From Anastatus disparis (lineage: Eukaryota > Arthropoda > Insecta > Hymenoptera > Eupelmidae): DNA of 64,000 nt. Below the pieces are notes generated by a model that ran no database searches, was not told where the DNA came from, and saw only the letters and a list, made by a program, of their open reading frames with translations. Shown one piece after another: positions 22,666-33,545 of the stretch; positions within the stretch are counted from its first letter, which is position 1, and each line of letters opens with the position of its first letter. Where the stretch lies: the NCBI GenBank assembly GCA_017163975.1, contig JAFFSR010000309.1, positions 1,503,501 through 1,567,500 of the forward strand. The letters are read 5' to 3'. Made by a program: the position numbers and the translations under genes.

Positions 22666-23075
22666 AAGGTATTTATTACCCAGCCAATTACGGCAAGGTG
22701 GGAACGCTCAGCCGATCAAGGCAAAACGATGGCTACCCAGCCAATGAAAGCAAGGAATTGATTACTCAGCCAATTAAGGCAAGGTAGGAACGCCCAGTCG
22801 ATTAAGGCAAGACCATGGCTACCCAGCCAATTAAGGCAAGGTGGGAACGCCCAGCCGATCAAGGCAAGACGATGGCCACCCGGCCAATAAAGGCAAGGAA
22901 TTGATTACCCAGTCAATTAAGGCAAGGTGGGAACGCCCAGCTGATCAAGGCAAGACGATGGCTACCCAGCCAATAAATGCAAGGAATTGATTACCCAGCC
23001 AATTAAGGCAAGGTGGGAACGCCCAGCCAATCAAGGCAAGACGATGGCTACCCAGCCAATTAAGGCAAGGTTGGA
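22666..23075. repeat. minisatellite: ~29-bp monomer, 87-bp higher-order unit
   Basis: Tandem variants of cccagccaattaaggcaagg, each followed by one of three spacers (tgggaacg, acgatggcta, aattgatta). The three variants together repeat every 87 bp, e.g. from 22907 to 22994. It adjoins the left side of the Tc1/mariner-type element and interrupts LINE 2. GC content is higher than in the flanks. Confidence 0.85.
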
Positions 23076-24826
23076 ATGCAAACATTTATCTCATAAGATG
23101 TTGAAAAATAGCCCCGTTTAAATTTATGCAATGTTAAATTCTACGTTCAAAGTTTTCAACTGTGAACAACAAAATATGACGCGGAATAACTCTACAAACT
23201 TGTGTGATGCGTTACATCATATCTTGCCGTGTTGTTGGTTGCTGTGAGTAAACAACATTTTCCAAGTAGCCTCATAAAAAGAAATCTGGACTTGTCAGAT
23301 CTAGTGATCTTGGACACCACTCACTAGGAGAGTGTCACACCTCCGGATCACGAATTTTGCTCAAACTTCGGAATGAGTTTTCAGATGATAAAATATGGAA
23401 AAAGCTAAAGTTATAGTCACAAACACTCAATATTTCCCTAGTAACAGGCAATTAAACAAAAACACTAAAAAAAGTTACTAGATTTTTAAACGCATATAGT
23501 TCTTAAGCATCGATAGCTAGAAGCTTGAAACTTTTTTAAATTAAAGCTGAGCTCAAATCCTTTCGAAACAGTAGTTACAGCATATCAAAATATTATTTTT
23601 TCCCAAAGTTAGAGCATAATAAAGATTGGGCCTAATTTCAGCTTTTATTATCAATTGATGTTTTAAAAAGAAAATTCAGGTCCAATCCTTATTACACTTT
23701 AACTTTGGGAAAAAATAATATTTTGATATGCTGTAACTACTGTTTCGAAAGGATTTGAGCTCAGCTTTAATTTAAAAAAAGGTTTAAGCTTCTAGCTATC
23801 AATGCTTAAGAACTATATGCGTTTAAAAATCTAGTAACTTTTTTAGTGTTTTTCTTTAATTGCCTGTTACTAGGGAAATATTGAGTGTTTATGAGTATGA
23901 CTTTAGCTTTTTCCATATTTTATCATCTGAAAACTTATCCCAAAGTTTGAGCAGAATCCGTGATCCAGAGGTGTGACACTCTCCTAGTCAGTAATGTTAC
24001 TACCAATGCCTATCCATCGTCTTCGGTGTCGTTGGTTCAAGAAGTGACGAACCATTAGTGAGCAATGACACGGTGTACCATCATGTTGTAGCCATAATCG
24101 ACGTCTTGTTTTCAAGTCCACATTTTCCAATAATTCTGGTAACTCATTCTGCAGGAAATCAAGATAAGCTGCACCGTTGACATTCCCATCGAAAAAATAA
24201 GGTCCTATAAGATAACCATTTATCATACCGCACCAAACTACGAGGCTCCATTTATGCTGATTATCAAAATGACGTACCCAATAAGGGTTCTGGATAGACC
24301 AATAATGACTATTATGGCGATTGAGTTGCCCATTACCATGAAATGTAGCTTCGTCCGAAAACATTACGTATCCAAAAAATTCGGGATCTCCACGGCTACT
24401 TGCTAGTGCCCAATTGCAGAATTTGAGTCTGCGGCGGAGATCATCTAGCATCAAAGCTTGAGTCAAAGTTATGTGATACGGATGAGATCTGTGAAGCCGT
24501 GAAGTTCGACCGGCTGTTGATCTTGGGATTTCAATACGTCTCTTAATGTCACGCAAAGAGATATGATGATCCAAATCAACTATTGCCAAAACGACGAGAA
24601 TTCGTGGATCATCGTTGTTCTGTATCATAATGCGACGACGATTTTTGCGTATTTGTGGTCGACGTCTCTCTCTTCGCTCAATGATTCAGATTCTCACGTG
24701 GTCTGGGTAGTGAAACCTCCCTGGGTAATTTTGGCGGTAATACCTTGCCGCAGCACGATATTGGCCTTGACATGCCCAGAGAGACAACAGAATGTCAGTA
24801 ATTTCGTTTCTCGAATAATCCAGCAT
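23076..24826 (-). pseudogene. Tc1/mariner-type transposase, split by a foldback insertion
   Basis: Minus-strand start ATG at 24826. The N-terminus (YSRNEITDILLSLWACQGQY, AARYYRQNYPGRFHYPDHV) is a helix-turn-helix DNA-binding part with one in-frame TGA. The catalytic core has FSDEATFHGNGQ (first Asp) and WLQHDGTPCHCS (second Asp). It stops at the 664-bp foldback insertion at 23987. Beyond it, at 23320, the frame resumes with EWCPRSLDLTSPDFFL, carrying the third Asp, then a TGA and a decayed C-terminus (NGAIFQHL). The three acidic residues are present, but two or more stops and the insertion make it inactive. The enzyme would excise and insert the element at TA. Confidence 0.85.
23324..23987. 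mobile_element. 664-bp foldback MITE with 3-bp target duplication TCA
   Basis: Begins ctaggagagtgtcacacctc and ends gaggtgtgacactctcctag, a perfect 20-bp inverted terminus. Arms of ~310 bp are inverted copies with few mismatches around a centre near 23660. Flanked by TCA on both sides (23321-23323 and 23988-23990). Removing it and one TCA restores the transposase reading across the junction. A 3-bp duplication fits PIF/Harbinger- or CACTA-like elements; family not settled. Confidence 0.85.
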
Positions 24827-25739
24827 ATTTGGTCCTTTTGAATCGCTAGACACTAAGAAATTTCCACGTGAACTATCCCGAGAAGGGCTGTTTACGAGTC
24901 ACCTCTGTCATAAATAATACTAAAGAAGTGTTATTAAACGATTTAGATGAAACTTTATAAGGCTTGTCCGGAATCACACCAGAAAAAAGAATAAGAATAA
25001 TTTGTTTTCTCACGAGATGGAAAATAATTCTTCTCATGAAGTCTTCGAATACATAAATTTGGCTTTGAAAATCAAAATGTTGTTCCAACTCAATTTCACT
25101 GTTGTCTGGCCCCTGCTATTACCTACAACTCAAGACAATTTTGTTGAACTTTCTTGCCGAATCCGAAATAAAAAAATTATGTGTTTTGGAGAAAACCATG
25201 GACCTTCTTTATTTATTTTGGTTGTTGGGTTATGGGGTTATTGGGTTTTGGTTATTTGGGTTATTGGGTTATTGTTATTATCATTATTATTATTAACCTC
25301 ACACTTGCCCGATCATTCGTGTGCATAGATGAAGAGAATAATAAATTTGACCCCTACTTGACCTTGGAGGGGTTAACCGCACCACGCACATAATACCTTA
25401 TCTGAACGTAGAATTTCTTGCTCTTTCCGAATCCGGGATAAAAAATGGGGGTCCCAATTAAAAAACCACGTTGACCTTCAAATGACTTTGAAAATAAATC
25501 TCAAGATCAAAACTGATTCCATAGAAAGATAGCCCACATTGTTCCAAATAACTTTTGTCTGAACAATTTTTTTATACAACGCTAACTGTCGAAAATATCT
25601 TGGTGGTTTCTTTAAAATGGGACACCCTATATAATGATTCGTTTCGTAAGTGTGTGTTTCCCTCATTCTGAAAGATCTTGTTGGTTACCACTATCAATAA
25701 GGTCTTTTCTCCGCACACTATGAGTGATATACGACCTAT

Positions 25740-27045
25740 CTCCTAGTTGTCATTCATGTCCAAGGTTCTTGAGCGTCTCATCCATCAACAACCTTATGAC
25801 TACTTGTCCACCAGACACCTGTTGGATTCTCATCAGACTATATTTAAAATAATAAATTAATAATTGATTAATTTTATTAATTTAGAACTGGACATAGTAC
25901 TTAAACAGCTTTGCTCAAACTAACGGAGGACATTAGACTCGACATGGACAGACGTTATATAACTATGCTTCTATTATTTGATTTTAGCAAGGCATTTGAC
26001 ATTGTGTGCTTTGACGTCACGCACACTATTGTCAGGTGGTTTGCCTCTTACTTATCTGATAGACGGCAGTCTGTTGTTGGCTCTGATGGTAATGTGTCTG
26101 ACTTTGTCACTTTGAATACGGGAGTACCACATGGGTTCTGTGCTTGGACCACTTCTATTCTTTATATATATTAATGACGTCGCTGTCACCTTTCACTCGG
26201 GTGTACAACATCTGATATATGCCGACAACTTTCAAGTCTATGTGCATTTCCCGATTTTTGAACTCAGCACGTATACAAATCTTATGAGTGATCATGCTAT
26301 TCTCATTTCAAATTGGACCTCTAGTATATTGGGCTCTTATTTTTACATTAATATGTTGTTCTTGTTACCTGTAACTGACGTACCGTAGAACGGTGTTAAT
26401 ATTAAATTTGAATCCTCTGCTCGTAGCCTGGGCGTTTGGTTGGACAGCAAGTTTAACTGGAGAGAGCACGTTACTCAAGTGTCTAATAGATCATTCTGCT
26501 TTACAGGCTAAACTTCTTTAGAAAGAGCACTACGTTCGCTCTTCGTATATATCTTATAAAAACACTGCTGTTTCCACTTCTGGATTCCCGCTGTCTGGTT
26601 TACTGTAACCTCTCGGCTGACCTTGACCTTAGACTTCAGAGGGTCATCAACTCTGGTATACGTTACATCTTCGATGTAGGTAGGCGTGGGCACATCTATG
26701 CATATAGGTTCTCATTAGGCTGGTTATCCACTGCGGGTAGAAGAAACTACTTTTCTGCTACTTTTCTGTATAAGATGTTCTTATCTTGTACTCCATCCCA
26801 TTTGTATTCTAAGTATCAGTAGAGCCGGCTGGTAAGGTCCTTGAGGGGTGATGTGAGACCTTTGACCGTTCCTTTTTCATTCACTGAGTATCACCTACGA
26901 TCATTCCTGGTCACTTTTTCACGACTATGGAATAATCTTCCTGCGACCTTACGCAACTCATCCTCGCTTACGACATTCAGGACATCCTCATTTGCACACT
27001 ACCTCGCCTTGGAGAGTGGACCTCTGCTCCATGCTAATTTATAAA
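25740..27045 (+). pseudogene. LINE 2: reverse transcriptase, decayed
   Basis: Resumes after the insertion with SKVLERLIHQQ. Frame 25911-26174 contains LLLFDFSKAFDIV (first catalytic Asp) and LNTGVPHG. A one-base shift continues as GSVLGPLLFFIYINDV and LIYADNFQVY, where the catalytic YADD is changed to YADN. Thumb region to ~27045 in several frames. No RNase H. CR1/Jockey group, dead by stops, shifts and the YADD change. Confidence 0.8.
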
Positions 27046-27203
27046 ACTGTTTTGATATTGTATTGATTTTCTTATTACTTTAGAGTTTATTTTATTGTTA
27101 TATTTACTTGATTACTGTTTATCTTTACTGTTTATTATTATTATAATGCTTGATATTATTTTTATTAATTCTAATGTATTACTGAAATTAATTGTACAAC
27201 ATA

Positions 27204-27645
27204 ATGTACACTTGGCGGAAAGGATATTTTTCCGAATGCTAACCTCAAATGTCAACATTGCATATTGTACCACAGACATAAGACAATTTCAAATTATAGA
27301 GCAAATTTCGCATCATCGTTACTTATTACTTAATGTCATAATTTTAGTATTAAACAATATTACTTTTTTTTTCATGATCCGAATTATAATTTTATGAAAT
27401 AAAATTTGTATTGCTTGGTTCAATAATCATATAGAATCAAATATTGTTAATTAAAATTAAATAAGCAATAAAATTCTAGTAGTTATCATTTGAATTTCGC
27501 ATAAATAACCTATATCAAAAAACAAAGTTATCATGATGCGAAACTCAATGCATGATTCGAAGTTCTCTTACGTCTGTGGTAAAATATGCAGCGCTGTCAT
27601 TTGAGATACATATTCGGAAAAATATCCTTTTCGTCAAGTGTACAT
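27204..27645. mobile_element. ~440-bp MITE with ~80-bp inverted ends
   Basis: Left end atgtacacttggcggaaagg and right end ccttttcgtcaagtgtacat are inverted repeats; matching extends ~80 bp with mismatches (shared aaggatatttttccgaat, and ttaccacagac words). AT-rich centre, no ORF. Target duplication not clear. Confidence 0.75.
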
Positions 27646-27654
27646 ATAATAAAT

Positions 27655-28145
27655 TTGGTTATCTATCTTTTTATCTCTCGACCTCTCTTCCCATTCATTC
27701 ATCTTACTATTTCTTTTTAATATCATACACATTCATACATACTGACACTTTATTTTATTTTAAACATTCTCTCTAATTTACCCATTCATTTTCTCTCTAT
27801 TTATTTCTTTCTAACATCAAACATTTATATTCAATCATTCTTTTTTTTAGACATATAAGTTATATTCTCATTCACTTATATGCACTTTCATTCATTTTTT
27901 TCCACTCACACCATTTAATTTTTATTTATGAAAGTTATAATAAATACAAAATCGAAATTACAATATAAAAAAATAATACAAGTACAAATAAAATATTACT
28001 AAATACATTTAAATATAAAATTATAAATTTGTTCTTAAAAAATCTAAATAAGCATTTTCATTCTATCTTCTCCTTTTTCTTACTGTTGTTGGCACAGATT
28101 CTGGATGTGATGACTTCCTCCGCCATGATGCTGAATATATAGTTT
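27655..28145. other. pyrimidine-rich 3' flank of locus B
   Basis: Rich in tctctc, cattcatt and ttcattcac words in the same order as 3' of locus A, ending in tttttatttatg followed by aaatac words. On the minus strand this gives an AATAAA at about 27925, a candidate poly(A) signal for the locus B transcript. Confidence 0.5.
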
Positions 28146-28552
28146 TCACAAATACTTTTTTTCTTTTTTTTTTAATGGCGATGATGTTGATTCCGTTGAA
28201 GATTTCTGTACAAAAAAATTTTAACATTAATTATAATTTAATCTTCTTACAAATTGAAAAAAAAAAAAAAAATACTAACATTTGTCTCGTTGCGGCAAAA
28301 ATTTTCGACGTAATCCCGTATAGGATTGTTAGTAGCTTCTAATCCATCAACATACTCTTGAATTTCATTCAAGAGTTCGTCCGTTGATTTCATGAAGTCT
28401 GCGATAAAGTCCTTTCCTTTACGCTTTTGATACAAAAATTCCTCTGAGTCATCTAAAAGTTCCGAGGACGCCTTTAGCGAGTCCGCTAGAAATTCGGTAT
28501 CCTCTTGATTTTCTGATGCTGTGGCTAGAAGTTCATCTAAAGTTGCATCCAT
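28146..28552 (-). CDS. locus B small two-exon gene, unknown acidic-basic protein
   Basis: Proposed exon 1 is 28552-28280 (91 codons), with a GT donor at 28279 (gttagtat). Exon 2 is 28205-28146, with an acceptor tttttttgtacag. Phase 0 is kept. The product is 110 residues. Exon 1 is Glu/Asp/Leu-rich and probably helical (LDELLATASENQEDTEFLAD, KSTDELLNEIQEYVDGLE). Exon 2 is Ser-rich and ends in a Lys-rich tail after ten consecutive A bases. If that run were one base different, the frame would continue ~28 codons into a basic C-terminus, so the end is uncertain. No family recognised. TATATAAAAGGG lies ~60 bp upstream of the ATG with attagtcgtca between. Same architecture as locus A. Confidence 0.55.
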
Positions 28553-28594
28553 GATACTAATGATGACGGCTGATGACGACTAATGATTTTAATG

Positions 28595-28640
28595 ACGAGT
28601 GTCCCTTTTATATGATTAAACAATAGCGTATGAAAATTCG
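28595..28640 (-). promoter_or_regulatory. composite TATA module M6, promoter of locus B gene
   Basis: Minus strand: attgtttaatc, atataaaaggga, cactcgtcatt. It forms the left arm of an imperfect palindrome with M7, centred near 28655 (ggaaagatcctttct). Confidence 0.6.
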
Positions 28641-28663
28641 GAAAGATCCTTTCTAGAAAGGGC

Positions 28664-28718
28664 CTTCCCGAATTTTATAAACTAATATGTAAACATATAA
28701 AAGAACACTCGTCACCAG
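28664..28718 (+). promoter_or_regulatory. composite TATA module M7
   Basis: + strand: aaactaatatgtaaac, atataaaagaac, actcgtcacc. Mirror of M6. Downstream lies the hairpin series rather than an ORF. Confidence 0.55.
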
Positions 28719-28719
28719 A

Positions 28720-29192
28720 ATTATCGAGAAAGAAAGAAAAATTAATAATCTAAATAGATTTTGATTGTATTCGAAAAATCTAGAAAAAATTAATCTCTTT
28801 TATTATAAATAGCAGAAGAAATTTTATAGAATTTTCATAAATAATTTAAACTTAAAATAAATCCTGAAAATTCTATAAAATTTCTTCTACTATTTATAAT
28901 TAAAAAGAATGATTTTTCTAGATCTTAAAATGTAATAAAAGAAAATCTATAAAGTAATCAATCTCTCTTATTGTGAATTGCAAAAAAATTTTATAGAATT
29001 TTCTTGACTTTATTTATTTGAGTTTAAAGTATTAACGATTTTTCTATAAAATTTCTTTGCAGTTCGCAATAACAGAGATTGATTTTCTATAGATTTCTTG
29101 ATCAAATTAAAAAAAATCTATGAAGAAATCAATCTTGCTTATTGCGAACTGCAAAGAAATTTTATAGAATTTTCTTGAATTTGTTTTGAGTT
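28720..29192. repeat. series of nested AT-rich hairpins (locus B)
   Basis: At least four copies of a ~65-bp segment alternate in orientation. The core is aaattctataaaatttctt, with a flanking gcaataa...gattgatttt...atagattt block. Hairpin stems of 30-60 bp lie at 28815-28890, 28945-29100 and 29060-29170. The series is cut by the TTAA element at 29193 and continues at 37321. Confidence 0.8.
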
Positions 29193-29299
29193 TTAAGAGT
29201 CGACCGTACCGCTCTGTCCCTGTCTAATCTAAATTTTCATTATAATAAATAAATTAAATATTTATATACAAATGTAAGGGATGAACGCAATAGAACCAG

Positions 29300-30100
29300 A
29301 GTTGGGCATAGTTAATTAAATTCGTCAATTAATTGACGAATAACTAATAATTAAGTGGTTAGTTATTAATTAAACTTCAATTAACTGAGAATAATTATCA
29401 TTATGGGTCAGTTAATTGATAATAAAATTTTAATTACCAATTACATAAGAGTTTAATTGATGATTAAGATTTTAATTATCAATTAAACGATTCGTAATTG
29501 ATAACTTATTTTAATTAACTGATATTTAATTGAGAATTAAATTTTTATTATCAATTAAATACGAGTTTGATTGATAATTAACATTTTAGTTATGAATTAA
29601 AAAACCTGTAATTAATAACTAATTTTAATTATCTAAAGTCTAATTGAGAATTAAATTTTAATTATAAATCATATAAGAGTTTAATTAAAAATTAAAATTG
29701 AGTTATCAATTAAATGACCCATAATTAAGAACTAATTTTAATTATCTGAAGTTTAATTGAGGATTAAATTTCAATTATCAATCATATAGGAGTTGAATTG
29801 AGAATTTAATTTTAATTATCAATTTAATAAGAGTTTAATTAAAAATTAAAATTTAGTTATCAATTAAATGACCCATTATTGATAACTAATTTTAATTATC
29901 TGTAAATTAAATGGCCTGTTAATTGACAAATAATTTTAATTATCTGAAGTTGAATTGAGAATTAAATTTTAATTATCAATTACATAAGTTTCATTAATCA
30001 TTAAAATTTTAGTTATCAATAACATGACCCGTAATTGGTACCTGATTTCAATTATCTAAAGCTTAATCGAGAATTAAATTTCAACTATCAACTAGCAAAA
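29300..30100. repeat. left AT-rich arm of the TTAA element
   Basis: Degenerate ~40-60-bp tandem units of the type gagtttaattgataattaa, aattttaattatcaattaa and gacccataattgataac. Inverted counterpart at 35930-37070. Confidence 0.75.
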
Positions 30101-30244
30101 AATGATGGCTTTTTTTAACTTTTCCGCTTAATTAAGCAACTTTTATATTTTTTCACGTTTTGTTCCTTAGTCTTTTTTTTGTTATAGAAAAACGAAAAGA
30201 GAGCATTTGAAAAGCAAGTTTAATCTAGGTAAACTTCCTTTTTT

Positions 30245-30439
30245 TCATATTATACAGTTAACTACCCCGATATGTCCGCTTTCCTTATGACCATACCCCT
30301 CCGTTAATGTTTGAAGCTTACCCTCTCCATGCCTACTAACTCTCAAGCCTTGAAATTTATATCCGAGATTCTCTATATGACCACGAGTTTCTTGAATTCT
30401 TATTGATTGGAGAAATATGAATTTAAAAACGAATTTCAC
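30245..30439 (-). CDS. unrecognised 64-residue ORF
   Basis: Natural-looking composition (TRGHIENLGYKFQGLRV, EGYGHKESGHIGVV) but no family recognised and no neighbouring exons evident. Possible fragment of the element's lost gene. Low confidence. Confidence 0.2.
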   Translation of the reverse strand: MKFVFKFIFLQSIRIQETRGHIENLGYKFQGLRVSRHGEGKLQTLTEGYGHKESGHIGVVNCII

Positions 30440-30801
30440 CTAAATCATTTTTATTTAAATATAAAAATGAATTTTATATTATTAATTATTCATCGGAATA
30501 TCAAACATTATATGATGATGAAATAATATCAAAATTTTTATCTTGGTTAGCTTTTCTATCATCAATTTGGAACGATCAACATTGATTGATTCTTTTACTT
30601 CTTTTTCATTATGATCATAATTGAATACTAAAATCATTTAAATCATTAATATTATAACCTTAAGTATTACTTTCTACACATTATGTGTATCAGACACGAA
30701 ATAATATTTACTATACACGTTTGTTATTAAAAATATATAAACATAGGATTGTGCCTGGAACCGAGAAATGTAGCATGCGCCTTAGTGGGGGTACATCGAT
30801 A

Positions 30802-31055
30802 CACTGAAAAAATTTTGTGTAATTCGTTAAATTTTATTTGTAGAAATATTTTTGTGTTAAAATTTTACAAACGTTTGTAAAATCAACACAAAAAATTTTG
30901 TAATTTAAAAATTAATACAAAAACTTTTGTAGAATTAACATATAGAATTTGTAAATTTTACAAAAATGTGTGTACTTATAAATTTTAACACAAAAAAATT
31001 TGTATTTCATCTCTAACACTTATGTGTGTTAAAATTACAAATTTTTTTTCACTGT
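30802..31055. mobile_element. ~250-bp MITE with cactgaaaaa-type ends
   Basis: Left end cactgaaaaaattttgtg; right end aattttttttcactgtg, an inverted match with a two-base difference. Internal sequence is rich in acaaaattttgt-type words in both orientations. Its ends resemble those of the element inside LINE 3 (50151-50450). Confidence 0.5.
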
Positions 31056-31954
31056 GTACTTTTAGGGTCGCGGAGTTTCCGCCAAAAGGATCTTTCGCCA
31101 GAAGCGGTTTAAGGCCGGTTTACATGGTGCAGCGGCGAAGAAGATTTGTGTACGAGAAAAGATTTAATAGTGTTAAATCATTCCATTTTATTATAAATGT
31201 TAAATATACTTGATTTAAAAAAAATAAATAAATATACATCATGTAGCAGCATTGAAAGTAGATACATTATAATTAAAATTGTGTCTATAAAAAAATAATA
31301 CAATAAAAACTATAGTTATTTAATATAATAAACTATAATAATTATTACAGTAAGACTATAATTGAAGGCCCGGATGCAATAAGGGCATTTACGCTCGGAG
31401 CACGTAAAACTGAAGTCACTTGGTAGTAAAAATTTCATTTTCTTCAAATAAATTTCAAAAAATTTGACGTTGTAAAACTCATTATGCCGCATTTTTTTTT
31501 TATATTAACAGTTTTTTATGAAATTTTTATTTTTCAAGAAAAAAATTAAAAACAAGAAAATTTTTTACATTAAATTTCAATACTTTTTTAAACTTAAATC
31601 CTTGTAATTCGAGTAAATATTAACCGATTTTGCTGAAATTTGAGATTTATTTTCTAAACATTATAGCGAAACTTATGATAGTTATAAAAAATGTTAATTC
31701 TTAAATAGTGAGTCGCAATTGTTTATTAATTAATACAAATTACAAATTGTGCGTTTATAATGTACTCGAGAAAAAAGTATCGAGGGAACTTCCAAGTACA
31801 AGAAACTTGTAGCGAGAAAGTTTTTGGTTTTTGTATAAAAAAGATTTGTGGAAAGTTTCAAATCGATTGATGAATAATTGAAAAAGATATAACAACATTT
31901 ACAAGTAGCGCGCATGCGGTCGAGCGCTGCAGTTTTCTTATAAGTTAGATTCTC
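31056..31954. other. AT-rich noncoding DNA
   Basis: No gene recognised. A segment at ~31265-31360 (actatagttatttaatataat) is repeated inverted at ~34460-34560, an inner pair of arms in the TTAA element. Confidence 0.45.
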
Positions 31955-32998
31955 AGTGAATATTACGTCAACTGAATGACTCTTGGTAATATTATTTGGA
32001 AAAAGCAATAATACAAATATAACAATATGATATTTATTGAAAGTAAATGAACATATAAATAAACAAACAAATAAATAAACAAAAATCTGTAATGTAATTA
32101 TTTAATAATTAAATAATTACATTACAGATTTTTGTTTAATACTGATTTTTTTATTGTTTCAAAGGATTTCTTTTTTATTTTGTCTGTTAAACCTTTTTTT
32201 CTTTCACATTAGTAATATGAGTTTTCTAAAAACATAAAGTGTAATATTTTTAAACAATATAATGTTGGGATTTATATTTATAAAAGTAAACATATATGCG
32301 TGTGTACGTTCACTCTTCTTCTATATAAACATTATTATAAATTTTGTTCGTATATATATATATATACGATTTAGGCAAGTGCTATGGTCTTAACATATAG
32401 GAATATTTTGCTACAAGTCTTCTTTTGTTTAACGTTTAGACTTGTAAAATTGTACACCATGGGGAATAATGGAATCAAAAAACGGTCAAAAAAAAACAAG
32501 AAATGATACATCGTTCTTTTTCGACCGTTTTTTGATTCCATTATAAGTATAAAATAATTTTCATTCCTCGTGATGTACAATTTTACAAGTCTAATCGTTA
32601 TACAAAAGAAGACTGGTAGCAAAATATTCCTAAGAGTGTACGTACATACGCATATATGTTTACTTCTATAAATATAAATCCCAACATTATATTGTTTAAA
32701 AATATGACATTTTGTGTTTTTAGAAAACTCATATTACTAATTCGAAAGAAAAAAAGGTTCAACAGACAAAATAAAAAAGAAATCCTTTGAATCAATAAAA
32801 AAATAATTATTAAAGAAAAATCTGTAATGTAATTATTTAATTATTAAATAATTACATTACAGATTTTTGTTTATTTATTTATTTGTTTGTTTATTTATAT
32901 GTTTATTTACTTTTAATAAATATCATATTGTTATATTTGTATTATTGCTTTTTCCAAATAATATTACCAAGAGTCATTCAGTTGACGTAATATTCACT
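31955..32998. mobile_element. 1.04-kb palindromic foldback element
   Basis: Starts agtgaatattacgtcaactg and ends cagttgacgtaatattcact. The two halves are inverted copies throughout, around a centre near 32490 (ttttttgattccatta words). A smaller palindrome (taattatttaat) sits inside each arm. ORFs 31730-32008, 32371-32622 and 32598-32795 follow the arms and are not genes. Confidence 0.85.
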
Positions 32999-33136
32999 AG
33001 TAAATTATTTACTAAAATTATTTCACGGTATTGTAACGACCAAAAAAGTCTTTCTAAAATTTTTCTTTTTTATATACTTTAGCAATAGCCAACATCAAGA
33101 CGTTTTGTATTTATGAAAAGTATATTAGAATCAATA

Positions 33137-33545
33137 TGTACTACTGTTAGCGTTAGCTTAGGAAATTAGACTCTAGGTCAGCACATATAATTTTGTTCAT
33201 ATTTCGCTACTAGGCCAACGGAAAACGTACGAAGTTTTATTACCCTAGTAGACGTTCGTTACCTTTTTTGGGCTTAGCTTCTGTTTCCTTTTATGGTTTT
33301 AAACAAATTGTACTTGACTAATACCGGCTACAAGAGGTGGACCCAAGTTCGACACGTGCCATCTCCAATAATTTCTATTGTCTTTTTCCACTTTCGATCT
33401 CTTTTTGTTAGTATAAAAAGACTTGGGACCATCTTCTAGGAAGCCAGTCATTTGCTCATTTATAATTGTTACAGATCACTTCGATTATTGACCAGCGGGT
33501 CACTTAACAATAAAAAGAAGCCAGTTTACCTAAATCTATAGTACA
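33137..33545 (+). mobile_element. possible solo LTR
   Basis: Begins tgtactactg and ends ctatagtaca, inverted TG...CA ends. A TATA box (tataaaaag, 33412) is followed 30 bp later by a gccagtcattt start-like site. AATAAA (33509) lies shortly before the end, as in an LTR. No 5-bp target duplication was found and no internal retroelement is adjacent. Confidence 0.45.

Larger units (their letters stand above)
23076..25632 (-). mobile_element. Tc1/mariner-type transposon, decayed and interrupted
   Basis: Contains the transposase described below and ends on the right with gggacacccta at 25620-25632, a terminus type I associate with hymenopteran Tc1/mariner elements. The left end is not recognisable next to the minisatellite. 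It separates the endonuclease and RT parts of LINE 2, whose middle ~1 kb is missing. The part between 24830 and 25632 is noncoding and includes a small ttattgggtt repeat at ~25220-25285. Confidence 0.65.

Noticed and set aside
28146..28205. SV40-type nuclear localisation signal in locus B
   Set aside because: It appears only if the A10 run is read one base off; the frame as given does not contain it, so I do not claim it.
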